This document shows, piece by piece, positions 1-13,900 of a stretch of 64,000 nt of DNA. Source of the DNA: Anthopleura xanthogrammica. Lineage: Eukaryota > Cnidaria > Anthozoa > Actiniaria > Actiniidae. The translations under genes and the position numbers were made by a program. The notes under the pieces are model-generated. The model searched no databases. It saw nothing but the letters and a program-made list of their open reading frames with translations, and was not told the DNA's origin. The stretch spans positions 2,472,001-2,536,000 of the forward strand of contig OZ025224.1 in the NCBI GenBank assembly GCA_964019055.1, given 5' to 3'. Position 1 is the stretch's first letter; each line of letters begins with the position of its first letter.

Positions 1-1600
1 GGCCTGATCTGTTGACCCCTGCAAGGCTTGTTTGCCATATTTCTCGAAGACGTGAACACAGGAGACCCACCTGGGGGTCAAAGAAAAATCCAACTTCCGT
101 CTTTCGTACCTCAAAATTACTTGTTGAAAATCAATAAGGTATACAAAATGGTCAAGAAAATAAGGTTTTGGAGTTAATATGGAGTTTTTGGAAAAATGAT
201 AAAAAATCCTGTATGTTGGCCCTATATAGCCTTATAATTGACTTCGTTGGTGAGGGAAGGATAAGTTGAAGATCATCTTGAATATCTCTGGCTGTACTGA
301 AGCTAGAACCCTAAGTTAAAAAGTTTTATCCACTTTGAATCTCTGGCATCCTATCGAGATTGATAGTTTGGTGATATCGTGTGCGATAGACTAGAATTGA
401 GGCCTGATCTGTTGACCCCTGCAAGGCTTGTTTGCCATATTTCTCGAAGACGTGAACACAGGAGACCCACCTGGGGGTCAGAGAAAAATCCAACTTTCCT
501 CTTTTGCACCTCAAAATTACTTGTTGAAAATCAATATGGTATACAAAATGGTCAAGAAAATAGGGTTTTGGAGTGAATATGGAGTTTTTGGAAAAATGAT
601 AAAAAATCCTGTATGTTGGCCCTATATAGCCTTATAATTGACTTCGTTGGTGAGGGAAGGATAAGTTGAAGATAATCTTGAATATCTCTGGCTGTACTGA
701 AGCTAGAACCCTAAGTTAAAAAGTTTTATCCACTTTGAACCTCTGGTATCCTATCAAGATTGATAGTTTGGTGATATCGTGTGCGATAGACTAGAATTGA
801 GGCCTGATCTGTTTACCCCTGCAAGGCTTGTTTGCCATATTTCTCGAAGACGTGATAACAGGAGACCCACCTTGGGGTCAGAGAAAAATCCAACTTCCCT
901 CTTTCGCACCTCAAAATTACTTGTTGAAAATCAATATGGTATACAAAATGGTCAAGAAAATAGGGTTTTGGAGTGAATATGGAGTTTTTGGAAAAATGAT
1001 CAAAAATCCTGTATGTTGGCCCTATATAGCCTTATAATTGACTTCGTTGGTGAGGGAAGGATAAGTTGAAGATAGTCTTGAATATCTCTGGCTGTACTGA
1101 AGCTAGAACCCTAAGTTAAAAAGTTTTATCCACTTTAAACCTCTGGCATCCTATCGAGATTGATAGTTTGGTGATATTTTGTGCGATAAAGTAAAATTGA
1201 GGCCTGATCTGTTGACCCCTGCAATGCTTGTTTGCCATATTTCTCGAAGACGTGAACACAGGAGACCCACCTGGGGGTCAGAGAAAAATCCAACTTCCCT
1301 CTTTCGCACCTCAAAATTACTTGTTGAAAATCAATATGGTATACAAAATGGTCAAGAAAATAGGGTTTTGGAGTGAATATGGAGTTTTTGGAAAAATGAT
1401 AAAAAATCCTGTATGTTGGCCCTATATAGCCTTATAATTGACTTCGTTGGTGAGGGAAGGATAAGTTGAAGATAATCTTGAATATCTCTGGCTGTACTGA
1501 AGCTAGAACCGAAAGTTAAAAAGTTTTATCCACTTTGAACCTCTGGCATCCTATCGAGATTCATAGTTTGGTGATATCGTGTGCGATAGACTAGAATTGA

Positions 1601-2755
1601 GGCCTGATCTGTTGACCCCTGCAAGGCTTGTTTGCCATATTTCTCGAAGACGTGAACACAGGAGACCCACCTGGGGGTCAAAGAAAAATCCAACTTCCGT
1701 CTTTCGTACCTCAAAATTACTTGTTGAAAATCAATAAGGTATACAAAATGGTCAAGAAAATAAGGTTTTGGAGTTAATATGGAGTTTTTGGAAAAATGAT
1801 AAAAAATCCTGTATGTTGGCCCTATATAGCCTTATAATTGACTTCGTTGGTGAGGGAAGGATAAGTTGAAGATCATCTTGAATATCTCTGGCTGTACTGA
1901 AGCTAGAACCCTAAGTTAAAAAGTTTTATCCACTTTGAATCTCTGGCATCCTATCGAGATTGATAGTTTGGTGATATCGTGTGCGATAGACTAGAATTGA
2001 GGCCTGATCTGTTGACCCCTGCAAGGCTTGTTTGCCATATTTCTCGAAGACGTGAACACAGGAGACCCACCTGGGGGTCAGAGAAAAATCCAACTTTCCT
2101 CTTTTGCACCTCAAAATTACTTGTTGAAAATCAATATGGTATACAAAATGGTCAAGAAAATAGGGTTTTGGAGTGAATATGGAGTTTTTGGAAAAATGAT
2201 CAAAAATCCTGTATGTTGGCCCTATATAGCCTTATAATTGACTTCGTTGGTGAGGGAAGGATAAGTTGAAGATAGTCTTGAATATCTCTGGCTGTACTGA
2301 AGCTAGAACCCTAAGTTAAAAAGTTTTATCCACTTTAAACCTCTGGCATCCTATCGAGATTGATAGTTTGGTGATATTTTGTGCGATAAAGTAAAATTGA
2401 GGCCTGATCTGTTGACCCCTGCAATGCTTGTTTGCCATATTTCTCGAAGACGTGAACACAGGAGACCCACCTGGGGGTCAGAGAAAAATCCAACTTCCCT
2501 CTTTCGCACCTCAAAATTACTTGTTGAAAATCAATATGGTATACAAAATGGTCAAGAAAATAGGGTTTTGGAGTGAATATGGAGTTTTTGGAAAAATGAT
2601 AAAAAATCCTGTATGTTGGCCCTATATAGCCTTATAATTGACTTCGTTGGTGAGGGAAGGATAAGTTGAAGATAATCTTGAATATCTCTGGCTGTACTGA
2701 AGCTAGAACCGAAAGTTAAAAAGTTTTATCCACTTTGAACCTCTGGCATCCTATC
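1601..2755. repeat. Duplicated multi-unit block inside the satellite
   Basis: Positions 1601-2000 repeat the private variants of 1-400 (GTCAAAG, TCAATAAGG, GAGTTAATA). The next unit begins like 401-800 (shared CTTTCCTCTTTTGCACC) but ends like 801-1200 (shared ATGATCAAAAATCC, GATAGTCTTG, CACTTTAAAC, GATAAAGTAAAATT). The third matches 1201-1600 (shared GCAATGCTTG and GAACCGAAAG). The block is therefore a copy of 1-1560 with one 400-bp unit removed by exchange between about 2115 and 2195. Confidence 0.85.
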
Positions 2756-5503
2756 AAGATTGATAGTTTGGTGATATCGTGTGCGATAGACTAGAATTGA
2801 GGCCTGATCTCTTGACCCCTGCAAGGCTTGTTTGCCATATTTCTCGAAGACGTGAACACAGGAGACCCACCTGGGGGTCAAAAAAAATCCAACTTCCGTC
2901 TTTCGTACCTCAAAATTACTTGTTGAAAATCAATATGGTATACAAAATGGTCAAGAAAATAAGGTTTTGGAGTGAATATGGAGTTTTTGGAAAAATGATA
3001 AAAAATCCTGTATGTTGGCCCTATATAGCCTTATAATTGACTTCGTTGGTGAGGGAAGGATAAGTTGAAGATCATCTTGAATATCTCTGGCTGTACTGAA
3101 GCTAGAACCCTAAGTTAAAAAGTTTTATCCACTTTGAACCTCTGGCATCCTATCGAGATTGATAGTTTGGTGATATCGTGTGCGATAGACTAGAATTGAG
3201 GCCTGATCTGTTGACCCCTGCAAGGCTTGTTTGCCATATTTCTCGAAGACGTGAACACAGGAGACCCACCTGGGGGTCAGAGAAAAATCCAACTTCCCTC
3301 TTTCGCACCTCAAAATTACTTGTTGAAAATCAATATGGTATACAAAATGGTCAAGAAAATAGGGCTTTGGAGTGAATATGGAGTTTTTGGAAAAATGATA
3401 AAAAATCCTGTATGTTGGCCCTATATAGCCTTATAATTGACTTCGTTGGTGAGGGAAGGATAAGTTGAAGATAATCTTGAATATCTCTGGCTGTACTGAA
3501 GCTAGAACCCTAAGTTAAAAAAATTTATCCACTTTGAACCTCTAGCATCCTATCGAGATTGATAGTTTGGTGATATCGTGTGCGATAGACTAGAATTGAG
3601 GCCTGATCTGTTGACCCCTGCAAGGCTTGTTTGCCATATTTCTCGAAGACGTGAACACAGGAGACCCACCTGGGGGTCAGAGAAAAATCCAACTTCCCTC
3701 TTTCGCACCTCAAAATTACTAGTTGAAAATCAATATGGTATACCAAATGGTCAAGAATGGAGTTTTTGGAAAAATGATAAAAAATCCTGTATGTTGGCCC
3801 TATATAGCCTTATAATTGACTTCGTTGGTGAGGGAAGGATAAGTTGAAGATAATCTTGAATATCTCTGGCTGTATTGAAGCTAGAACCCCAAGTTAAAAA
3901 GTTTTATCCACTTTGAACCTCTGGCATCCTATCAAGATTGATAGTTTGGTGATATCGTGTGCGATAGAGTAGAATTGAGGCCTGATCTCTTGACCCCTGC
4001 AAGGCTTGTTTGCCATATTTCTCGAAGACGTGAACACAGGAGACCCACCTGGGGGTCAGAGAAAAATCCAACTTCCCTCTTTCGCACCTCAAAATTACTT
4101 GTTGAAAATCAATATGGTATACAAAATGGTCAAGAAAATAGGGTTTTGGAGTGAATATGGAGTTTTTGGAAAAATGATAAAAAATCCTGTATGTTGGCCC
4201 TATATAGCCTTATAATTGACTTCGTTGGTGAGGGAAGGATAAGTTGAAGATAATCTTGAATATCTCTGGCTGTACTGAAGCTAGAACCCTAAGTTAAAAA
4301 AATTTATCCACTTTGAACCTCTAGCATCCTATCGAGATTGATAGTTTGGTGATATCGTGTGCGATAGACTAGAATTGAGGCCTGATCTGTTGACCCCTGC
4401 AAGGCTTGTTTGCCATATTTCTCGAAGACGTGAACACAGGAGACCCACCTGGGGGTCAGAGAAAAATCCAACTTCCCTCTTTCGCACCTCAAAATTACTT
4501 GTTGAAAATCAATATGGTATACAAAATGGTCAAGAAAATAGGGTTTTGGAGTGAATATGGAGTTTTTGGAAAAATGATAAAAAATCCTGTATGTTGGCCC
4601 TATATAGCCTTATAATTGACTTCGTTGGTGAGGGAAGGATAAGTTGAAGATAATCTTGAATATCTCTGGCTGTACTGAAGCTAGAACCCTAAGTTAAAAA
4701 GTTTTATCCAGTTTGAACCTCTGGTATCCTATCAAGATTGATAGTTTGGTGATATCGTGTGCGATAGACTAGAATTGAGGCCTGATCTCTTGACCCCTGC
4801 AAGGCTTGTTTGCCATATTTCTCGAAGACGTGATAACAGGAGACCCACCTGGGGGTCAGAGAAAAATCCAACTTCCCTCTTTCGCACCTCAAAATTACTT
4901 GTTGAAAATCAATATGGTATACAAAATGGTCAAGAAAATAGGGTTTTGGAGTGAATATGGAGTTTTTGGAAAAATGATAAAAAATCCTGTATGTTGGCCC
5001 TATATAGCCTTATAATTGACTTCGTTGGTGAGGGAAGGATAAGTTGAAGATAATCTTGAATATCTCTGGCTGTACTGAAGCTAGAACCCTAAGTTAAAAA
5101 AATTTATCCACTTTGAACCTCTAGCATCCTATCGAGATTGATAGTTTGGTGATATCGTTTCCGATAGACTAGAATTGAGGCCTGATCTCTTGACCCCTGC
5201 AAGGCTTGTTTGCCATATTTCTCGAAGACGTGAACACAGGAGACCCACCTGGGGGTCAGAGAAAAATCCAACTTCCCTCTTTCGCACCTCAAAATTACTT
5301 GTTGAAAATCAATATGGTATACAAAATGGTCAAGAAAATAGGGTTTTGGAGTGAATCTGGAGTTTTTGGAAAAATGATAAAAAATCCTGTATGTTGGCCC
5401 TATATAGCCTTATAATTGACTTCGTTGATGAGGGAAGGATAAGTTGAAGATAATCTTGAATATCTCTGGCTGTACTGAAGCTAGAACCCTAAGTTAAAAA
5501 GTT

Positions 5504-7900
5504 TTATCCACTTTGAACCTCTGGCATCCTATCGAGATTGATAGTTTGGTGATATCGTGTGCGATAGAGTAGAATTGAGGCCTGATCTGTTGACCCCTGC
5601 AAGGCTTGTTTGCTATATTTCTCGAAGACGTGAACACCGGAGACCCACCTGGGGGTCAGAGAAAAATCCAACTTCCCTCTTTCGCACCTCAAAATTACTT
5701 GTTGAAAATCAATATGGTATACAAAATGGTCAAGAAAATAGGGTTTTGGAGTGAATATGGAGTTTTTGGAAAAATGATAAAAAATCCTGTATGTTGGCCC
5801 TATAGAGCCTTATAATTGACTTCGTTGGTGAGGGAAGGATAAGTTGAAGATAATCTTGAATATCTCTGGCTGTACTGAAGCTAGAACCCTAAGTTAAAAA
5901 CATTTATCCACTTTGAACCTCTAGCATCTTATCGAGATTGATAGTTTGGTGATATCGTGTGCGATAGACTAGAATTGAGGCCTGATCTCTTGACCCCTGC
6001 AAGGCTTGTTTGCCATATTTCTCGAAGACGTGAACACAGGAGACCCACCTGAGGGTCAGAGAAAAATCCAACTTTCCTCTTTCGCACCTCAAAATTACTT
6101 GTTGAAAATCAATATGGTATACAAAATGGTCAAGAAAATAGGGTTTGGAGTGAATATGGAGTTTTTGGAAAAATGATAAAAAATCCTGTATGTTGGCCCT
6201 ATATAGCCTTATAATTGACTTCGTTGGTGAGGGAAGGATAAGTTGAAGATAATCTTGAATATCTCTGGCTGTACTGAAGCTAGAACCCTAAGTTAAAAAG
6301 TTTTATCCACTTTGAACCTCTGGCATCCTATCGAGATTGATAGTTTGGTGATATCGTGTGCGATAGAGTAGAATTGAGGCCTGATCTGTTGACCCCTGCA
6401 AGGCTTGTTTGCCATATTTCTCGAAGACGTGAACACCGGAGACCCACCTGGGGGTCAGAGAAAAATCCAACTTCCCTCTTTCGCACCTCAAAATTACTTG
6501 TTGAAAATCAATATGGTATACAAAATGGTCAAGAAAATAGGGTTTTGGAGTGAATATGGAGTTTTTGGAAAAATGATAAAAAATCCTGTATGTTGGCCCT
6601 ATAGAGCCTTATTATTGACTTCGTTGGTGAGGGAAGGATAAGTTGAAGATGATCTTGAATATCTCTGGCTGTACTGAAGCTAGAACCCTAAGTTAAAAAA
6701 ATTTATCCACTTTGAACCTCTAGCATCTTATCGAGATTGATAGTTTTGTGATATCGTGTGCGATAGACTAGAATTGAGGCCTGATCTCTTGACCCCTGCA
6801 AGGCTTGTTTGCCATATTTCTCGAAGACGTGAACACAGGAGACCCACCTGAGGGTCAGAGAAAAATCCAACTTTCCTCTTTCGCACCTCAAAATTACTTG
6901 TTGAAAATCAATATGGTATACAAAATGGTCAAGAAAATAGGGTTTGGAGTGAATATGGAGTTTTTGGAAAAATGATAAAAAATCCTGTATGTTGGCCCTA
7001 TATAGCCTTATAATTGACTTCGTTGGTGAGGGAAGGATAAGTTGAAGATAATCTTGAATATCTCTGGCTGTACTGAAGCTAGAACCCTAAGTTAAAAAGT
7101 TTTATCCACTTTGAACCTCTGGCATCCTATCGAGATTGATAGTTTGGTGATATCGTGTGCGATAGAGTAGAATTGAGGCCTGATCTGTTGACCCCTGCAA
7201 GGCTTGTTTGCCATATTTCTCGAAGACGTGAACACCGGAGACCCACCTGGGGGTCAGAGAAAAATCCAACTTCCCTCTTTCGCACCTCAAAATTACTTGT
7301 TGAAAATCAATATGGTATACAAAATGGTCAAGAAAATAGGGTTTTGGAGTGAATATGGAGTTTTTGGAAAAATGATAAAAAATCCTGTATGTTGGCCCTA
7401 TAGAGCCTTATAATTGACTTCGTTGGTGAGGGAAGGTTAAGTTGAAGATAATCTTGAATATCTCTGGCTGTACTGAAGCTAGAACCCTAAGTTAAAAAAA
7501 TTTATCCACTTTGAACCTCTAGCATCTTATCGAGATTGATAGTTTTGTGATATCGTGTGCGATAGACTAGAATTGAGGCCTGATCTCTTGACCCCTGCAA
7601 GGCTTGTTTGCCATATTTCTCGAAGACGTGAACACAGGAGACCCACCTGAGGGTCAGAGAAAAATCCAACTTTCCTCTTTCGCACCTCAAAATTACTTGT
7701 TGAAAATCAATATGGTATACAAAATGGTCAAGAAAATAGGGTTTGGAGTGAATATGGAGTTTTTGGAAAAATGATAAAAAATCCTGTATGTTGGCCCTAT
7801 ATAGCCTTATAATTGACTTCGTTGGTGAGGGAAGGATAAGTTGAAGATAATCTTGAATATCTCTGGCTGTACTGAAGCTAGAACCCGAAGTTAAAAAGTT
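5504..7900. repeat. Dimeric higher-order satellite repeat, 799-bp period, 3 copies
   Basis: Two unit types alternate. One carries AACACCGGAG and GATAGAGTAG; the other carries CACCTGAGGGTC, CTAGCATCTTATC and a one-base deletion giving GGGTTTGGAG. The 399+400 pair recurs at about 5504, 6303 and 7102, so the higher-order period is 799 bp. Confidence 0.85.
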
Positions 7901-10900
7901 TTATCCACTTTGAACCTCTGGTATCCTATCAAGATTGATAGTTTGGTGATATCGTGTGCGATAGAGTAGAATTGAGGCCTGATCTGTTGACCCCTGCAAG
8001 GCTTGTTTGCCATATTTCTCGAAGACGTGAACACAGGAGACCCACCTGGGGGTCAGAGAAAAATCCAACTTCCCTCTTTCGCACCTCAAAATTACTTGTT
8101 GAAAATCAATATGGTATACAAAATGGTCAAGAAAATAGGGTTTTGGAGTGAATAAGGAGTTTTTGGAAAAATGATAAAAACTCCTGTATGTTGGCCCTAT
8201 ATAGCCTTATAATTGACTTCGTTGGTGAGGGAAGGATAAGTTGAAGATAATCTTGAATATCTCTGGCTGTACTGAAGCTAGAACCCTAAGTTAAAAACAT
8301 TTATCCACTTTGAACCTCTGGCATCCTATCGAGATGGATAGTTTTGTGATATCGTGTGCGATAGAGTAGAATTGAGGCCTGATCTGTTGACCCCTGCAAG
8401 GCTTGTTTGCCATATTTCTCGAAGACGTGAACACAGGAGACCCACCTGGGGGTCAGAGAAAAATCCAACTTTCCTCTTTCGCACCTCAAAATTACTTGTT
8501 GAAAATCAATATGGTATACAAAATGGTCAAGAAAATAGGGTTTTGGAGTTAATATGGAGTTTTTGGAAAAATGATAAAAAATCCTGTATGTTGGCCCTAT
8601 ATAGCCTTATAATTGACTTCGTTGGTGAGGGAAGGATAAGTTGAAGATAATCTTGAATATCTCTGGCTGTACTGAAGCTAGAACCCTAAGTTAAAAAGTT
8701 TTATCCACTTTGAACCTCTGGCATCCTATCGAGATTGATAGTTTGGTGATATCGTGTGCGATAGACTAGAATTGAGGCCTGATCTGTTGACCCCTGGATG
8801 GCTTGTTTGCCATATTTCTCGTAGACCTGAACACAGGAGACCCACCTAAGGATCAGAGAAAAATCCAACTTTCCTCTTTCGCACCTCAAAATTACTTGTT
8901 GAAAATCAATATGGTATACAAAATGGTCAAGAAAATAGGGTTTTGGAGTTAATATGGAGTTTTTGGAAAAATGATAAAAAATCCTGTATGTTGGCCCTAT
9001 ATAGCCTTATAATTGACTTCGTTGGTGAGGGAAGGATAAGTTGAAGATAATCTTGAATATCTCTGGCTGTACTGAAGCTAGAACCCTAAGTTAAAAAGTT
9101 TTATCCACTTTGAACCTCTGGCATCCTATCGAGATTGATAGTTTGGTGATATCGTGTGCGATAGACTAGAATTGAGGCCTGATCTGTTGACCCCTGGAAG
9201 GCTTGTTTGCCATATTTCTCGTAGACCTGAACACAGGAGACCCACCTAAGGATCAGAGAAAAATCCAACTTTCCTCTTTCGCACCTCAAAATTACTAGTT
9301 GAAAATCAATATGGTATAGGAAATGGTCAAGAAAATAGGGTTTTGGAGTGAATATGGAGTTTTTGGAAAAATGATCAAAAATCCTGTATGTTGGCCCTAT
9401 ATAGCCTTATAATTGACTTCGTTGGTGAGGGAAGGATAAGTTGAAGATAATCTTGAATATCTCTGGCTGTACTGAAGCTAGAACCCAAAGTTAAAAAGTT
9501 TTATCCACTTTGAACCTCTGACATCCTATCGAGATTGATAGTTTGGTGATATCGTGTGCGATAGAGTAGAATTGAGGCCTGATCTGTTGACCCCTGCAAG
9601 GCTTGTTTGCCATATTTCTCGAAGACGTGAAAACAGGAGACCCACCTGGGGGTCAGAGAAAAATCCAACTTCCCTCTTTCGCACCTCAAAATTACTTGTT
9701 GAAAATCAATATGGTATACAAAATGGTCAAGAAAATAGGGTTTTGGAGTGAATATGGAGTTTTTGGAAAAATGATAAAAAATCCTGTATGTTGGCCCTAT
9801 ATAGCCTTATAATTGACTTCGTTGGTGAGGGAAGGATAAGTTGAAGATAATCTTGAATATCTCTGGCTGTACTGAAGCTAGAACCCTAAGTTAAAAAGTT
9901 TTATGCACTTTGAACCTCTGACATCCTATCGAGATTGATAGTTTGGTGATATCGTGTTCGATAGAGTAGAATTGAGGCCTGATCTGTTCACCCCTGCAAG
10001 GCTTGTTTGCCATATTTCTCGAAGACGTGAACACAGGAGACCCACCTGGGGGTCAGAGAAAAATCCAACTTCCCTCTTTCGCACCTCAAAATTACTTGTT
10101 GAAAATCAATATGGTATACAAAATGGTCAAGAAAATAGGGTTTTGGAGTGAATATGGAGTTTTTGGAAAAATGATAAAAAATCCTGTATGTTGGCCCTAT
10201 ATAGCCTTATAATTGACTTCGTTGGTGAGGGAAGGATAAGTTGAAGATAATCTTGAATATCTCTGGCTGTACTGAAGCTAGAACCCGAAGTTAAAAAGTT
10301 TTATCCACTTTGAACCTCTGGCATCCTATCGAGATTGATAGTTTGGTGATATCGTGTGCGATAGACTAGACTTGAGGCCTGATCTGTTGACCCCTGCAAG
10401 GCTTGTTTGCCATATTTCTCGAAGACGTGAACACAGGAGACCCACCTGGGGGTCAGAGAAAAATCCAACTTCCCTCTTTCGCACCTCAAAATTACTTGTT
10501 GAAAATCAATATGGTATACAAAATGGTCAAGAAAATAGGGTTTTGGAGTGAATATGGAGTTTTTGGAAAAATGATCAAAAATCCTGTATGTTGGCCCTAT
10601 ATAGCCTTATAATTGACTTCGTTGGTGAGGGAAGATTAAGTTGAAGATAATCTTGAATATCTCTGGCTGTACTGAAGCTAGAACCCTAAGTTAAAAAGTT
10701 TTATCCACTTTGAACCTCTGGCATCCTATCGAGATTGATAGTTTGGTGATATCGTGTGCGATAGACTAGAATTGAGGTCTGATCTGTTGACCCCTGCAAG
10801 GCTTGTTTGCCATATTTCTCGTAGACCTGAACACAGGAGACCCACCTAAGGATCAGAGAAAAATCCAACTTCCCTCTTTCGCACCTCAAAATTACTAGTT

Positions 10901-13900
10901 GAAAATCAATATGGTATAGGAAATGGTCAAGAAAATAGGGTTTTGGAGTGAATATGGAGTTTTTGGAAAAATGATAAAAAATCCTGTATGTTGGCCCTAT
11001 ATAGCCTTATAATTGACTTCGTTGGTGAGGGAAGGATAAGTTGAAGATCATCTTGAATATCTCTTGCTGTACTGAAGCTACAACCCTAAGTTAAAAAGTT
11101 TTATCCACTTTGAACCTCTGGCATCCTATCGAGATGGATAGTTTGGTGATATCGTGTGCGATAGAGTAGAATTGAGGCCTGATCTGTTGACCCCTGCAAG
11201 GCTTGTTTGCCATATTTCTCGAAGACGTGAACACAGGAGACCCACCTGAGGGTCAGAGAAAAATCCAACTTCCCTCTTTCGCACCTCAAAATTACTTGTT
11301 GAAAATCAATATGGTATACAAAATGGTCAAGAAAATAGGGCTTTGGAGTGAATATGCAGTTTTTGGAAAAATGATAAAAAATCCTGTATGTTGGCCCTAT
11401 ATAGCCTTATAATTGACTTCGTTGGTGAAGGAAGGAAGAGTTGAAGATAATCTTGAATATCTCTGGCTGTACTGAAGCTAGAACCCTAACTTAAATAGTT
11501 TTATCCACTTTGAACCTCTGACATCCTATCGAGATAGATAGTTTGGTGATATCGTGTGCGATAGAGTAGAATTGAGGCCTGATCTGTTGACCCCTGCAAG
11601 GCTTGTTTGCCATATTTCTCGAAGACGTGAACACAGGAGACCCACCTGGGGGTCAGACAAAAATCCAACTTTCCTCTTTCGCACCTCAAAATTACTTGTT
11701 GAAAATCAATATGGTATACAAAATGGTCAAGAAAATAGGGTTTTGGAGTGAATATGGAGTTTTTGGAAAAATGATAAAAAATCCTGTATGTTGGCCCTAT
11801 ATAGCCTTATTATTGACTTCGTTGGTGAGGGAAGGATAAGTTGAAGATAATCTTGAATATCTCTGGCTGTACTGAAGCTAGAATCCTAAGTTAAAAAGTT
11901 TTATCCATCTTGAACCTCTGGCATCCTATCGTGATTGATAGTTTGGTGATATCGTGTGCGATAGAGTAGAATTGAGGCCTGATCTGTTGACCCCTGCAAG
12001 GCTTGTTTGCCATATTTCTCGAAGACGTGAACACAGGAGACCCACCTGGGGGTCAGAGAAATATCCAACTTCCCTCTTTCAGACCTTAAAATTACTTGTT
12101 GAAAATCAATATGGTATACAAAATGGTCAAGAAAATAGGGTTTTGGAGTGAATATGGAGTTTTTGGAAAAATGATAAAAAATCCTGTATGTTGGCCCTCT
12201 ATAGCCTGATAATGGACTTCGTTGGTGAGGGAAGATTAAGTTGAAGATAATCTTGAATATCTCTGGCTGTACTGAAGCTAGAACCCTAAGTTAAAAAGTT
12301 TTATCCACTTTGAACCTCTGGTATCTTATCGAGATTGATAGTTTGGTGATATCGTGTGCGATAGAGTAGAATTGAGGTCTGATCTGTTGACCCTTGCAAG
12401 GCTTGTTTGCCATATTTCTCGAAGACGTGAACACAGGAGACCCACCTGGGGGTCAGACAAAAATCCAACTTCCCTCTTTCGCACCTCAAAATTACTTGTT
12501 GAAAATTAATATGGTATACAAAATGGTCAAGAAAATAGGGTTTTGGAGTGAATATGGAGTTTTTGGAAAAATGATAAAAAATCCTGTATGTTGGCCCTAT
12601 ATAGCCTTATAATTGACTTCGTTGGTGAGGGAAGGATAAGTTGAAGATAATCTTGAATATCTCTGGCTGTACTGAAGCTAGAACCCTAAGTTAAAAAGTT
12701 TTATCCACTTTCAACCTCTGGCATCCTATCGAGATTGATAGTTTGGTGATATCGTGTGCGATAGACTAGAATTGAGGTCTGATCTGTTGACCCCTGCAAG
12801 GCTTGTTTGCCATATTTCTCGTAGACCTGAACACAGGAGACCCACCTAAGGATCAGAGAAAAATCCAACTTTCCTCTTTCGCACCTCAAAATTACTTGTT
12901 GAAAATCAATATGGTATACAAAATGGTCAAGAAAATGGGGTTTGGAGTGAATATGGAGTTTTTGGAAAAATGATAAAAAATCCTGTATGTTGGCCCTATA
13001 TAGTCTGATAATGGACTTCGTTGGTGAGGGAAGGATAAGTTGAAGATAGTCTTGAATATCTCTGGCTGTACTGGAGCTAGAACCCTAAGTTTAAAAGTTT
13101 TATCCACTTTGAACCTCTGGCATCCTATCGAGATTGATAGTTTGGTGATATCGTGTGCGATAGAGTAGAATTGAGACCTGATCTGTTGACCCCTGCAAGG
13201 CTTGTTTGCCATATTTCTCGAAGACGTGAACACAGGAGACCCACCTGGGGGTCAGAGAAAAATCCAACTTCCCTCTTTCGCACCTCAAAATTACTTGTTG
13301 AAAATCAATATGGTATACAAAATGGTCAAGAAAATGGGGTTTTGGAGTGAATATGGAGTTTTTGGAAAAATGATAAAAAATCCTGTATGTTGGCCCTATA
13401 TAGCCTGATAATGGACTTCGTTGGTGAGGGAAGGATAAGTTGAAGATAGTCTTGAATATCTCTGGCTGTACTGGAGCTAGAACCCTAAGTTTAAAAGTTT
13501 TATCCACTTTGAACCTCTGGCATCCTATCGAGATTGATAGTTTGGTGATATCGTGTGCGATAGACTAGAATTGAGGTCTGATCTGTTTATTCCTGGAAGG
13601 CTTGATTGCCATATTTGTCGTAGACCTGAACATAGGAGACCCAGCTGGGGGTCAGTAAAAAGTTCAACTTCCCTCTTTCGCACGTCAAAATTAGTTGTTG
13701 AAATCGATATGGTATCGAAATTGGTCAAGAAAATAGGGTTTTGGAGTTAATATGGAGTTTTTGGAAAAATGATAAAAAATCCTGTTTGATGTCCCTATAT
13801 AGCCTTTTTCATTATTATAGGGAATTAACGCTCCATGAAATACCCCGATTCAGATAAAATTTGTGGTAGTATGGAAACGAGGCTTACTAGCCCTAAATTA

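Larger units (their letters stand above)
1..13808. repeat. 400-bp satellite array, about 34.5 tandem copies
   Basis: The same unit recurs every 400 bp (399 where one T is lost), for example the GGCCTGATCTGTTGACCCCT block at 1, 401, 801, 1201 and onward to 13180. Copies differ by a few percent. Variant classes are visible: GATAGACTAG versus GATAGAGTAG; a GTAGACCTGA subtype at about 8821, 9221, 10821 and 12821; and a 20-bp deletion near 3757. The array continues past the left edge. The last unit (about 13550-13808) is strongly diverged and ends at a unique boundary. Each unit has overlapping open frames of 62-69 codons on both strands. These recur because copies are near-identical, and I do not call them genes. 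No transposase or terminal inverted repeats were seen in the unit. Confidence 0.97.

Noticed and set aside
326..13507. Several dozen 62-135 codon frames in the satellite as genes
   Set aside because: They recur with the 400-bp unit on both strands and overlap each other. They show no domain, splice logic or promoter, and near-identical copies explain their survival.
1..13808. CRISPR-like array
   Set aside because: The unit is 400 bp with no alternating unique spacers, and the surrounding genes are eukaryotic.
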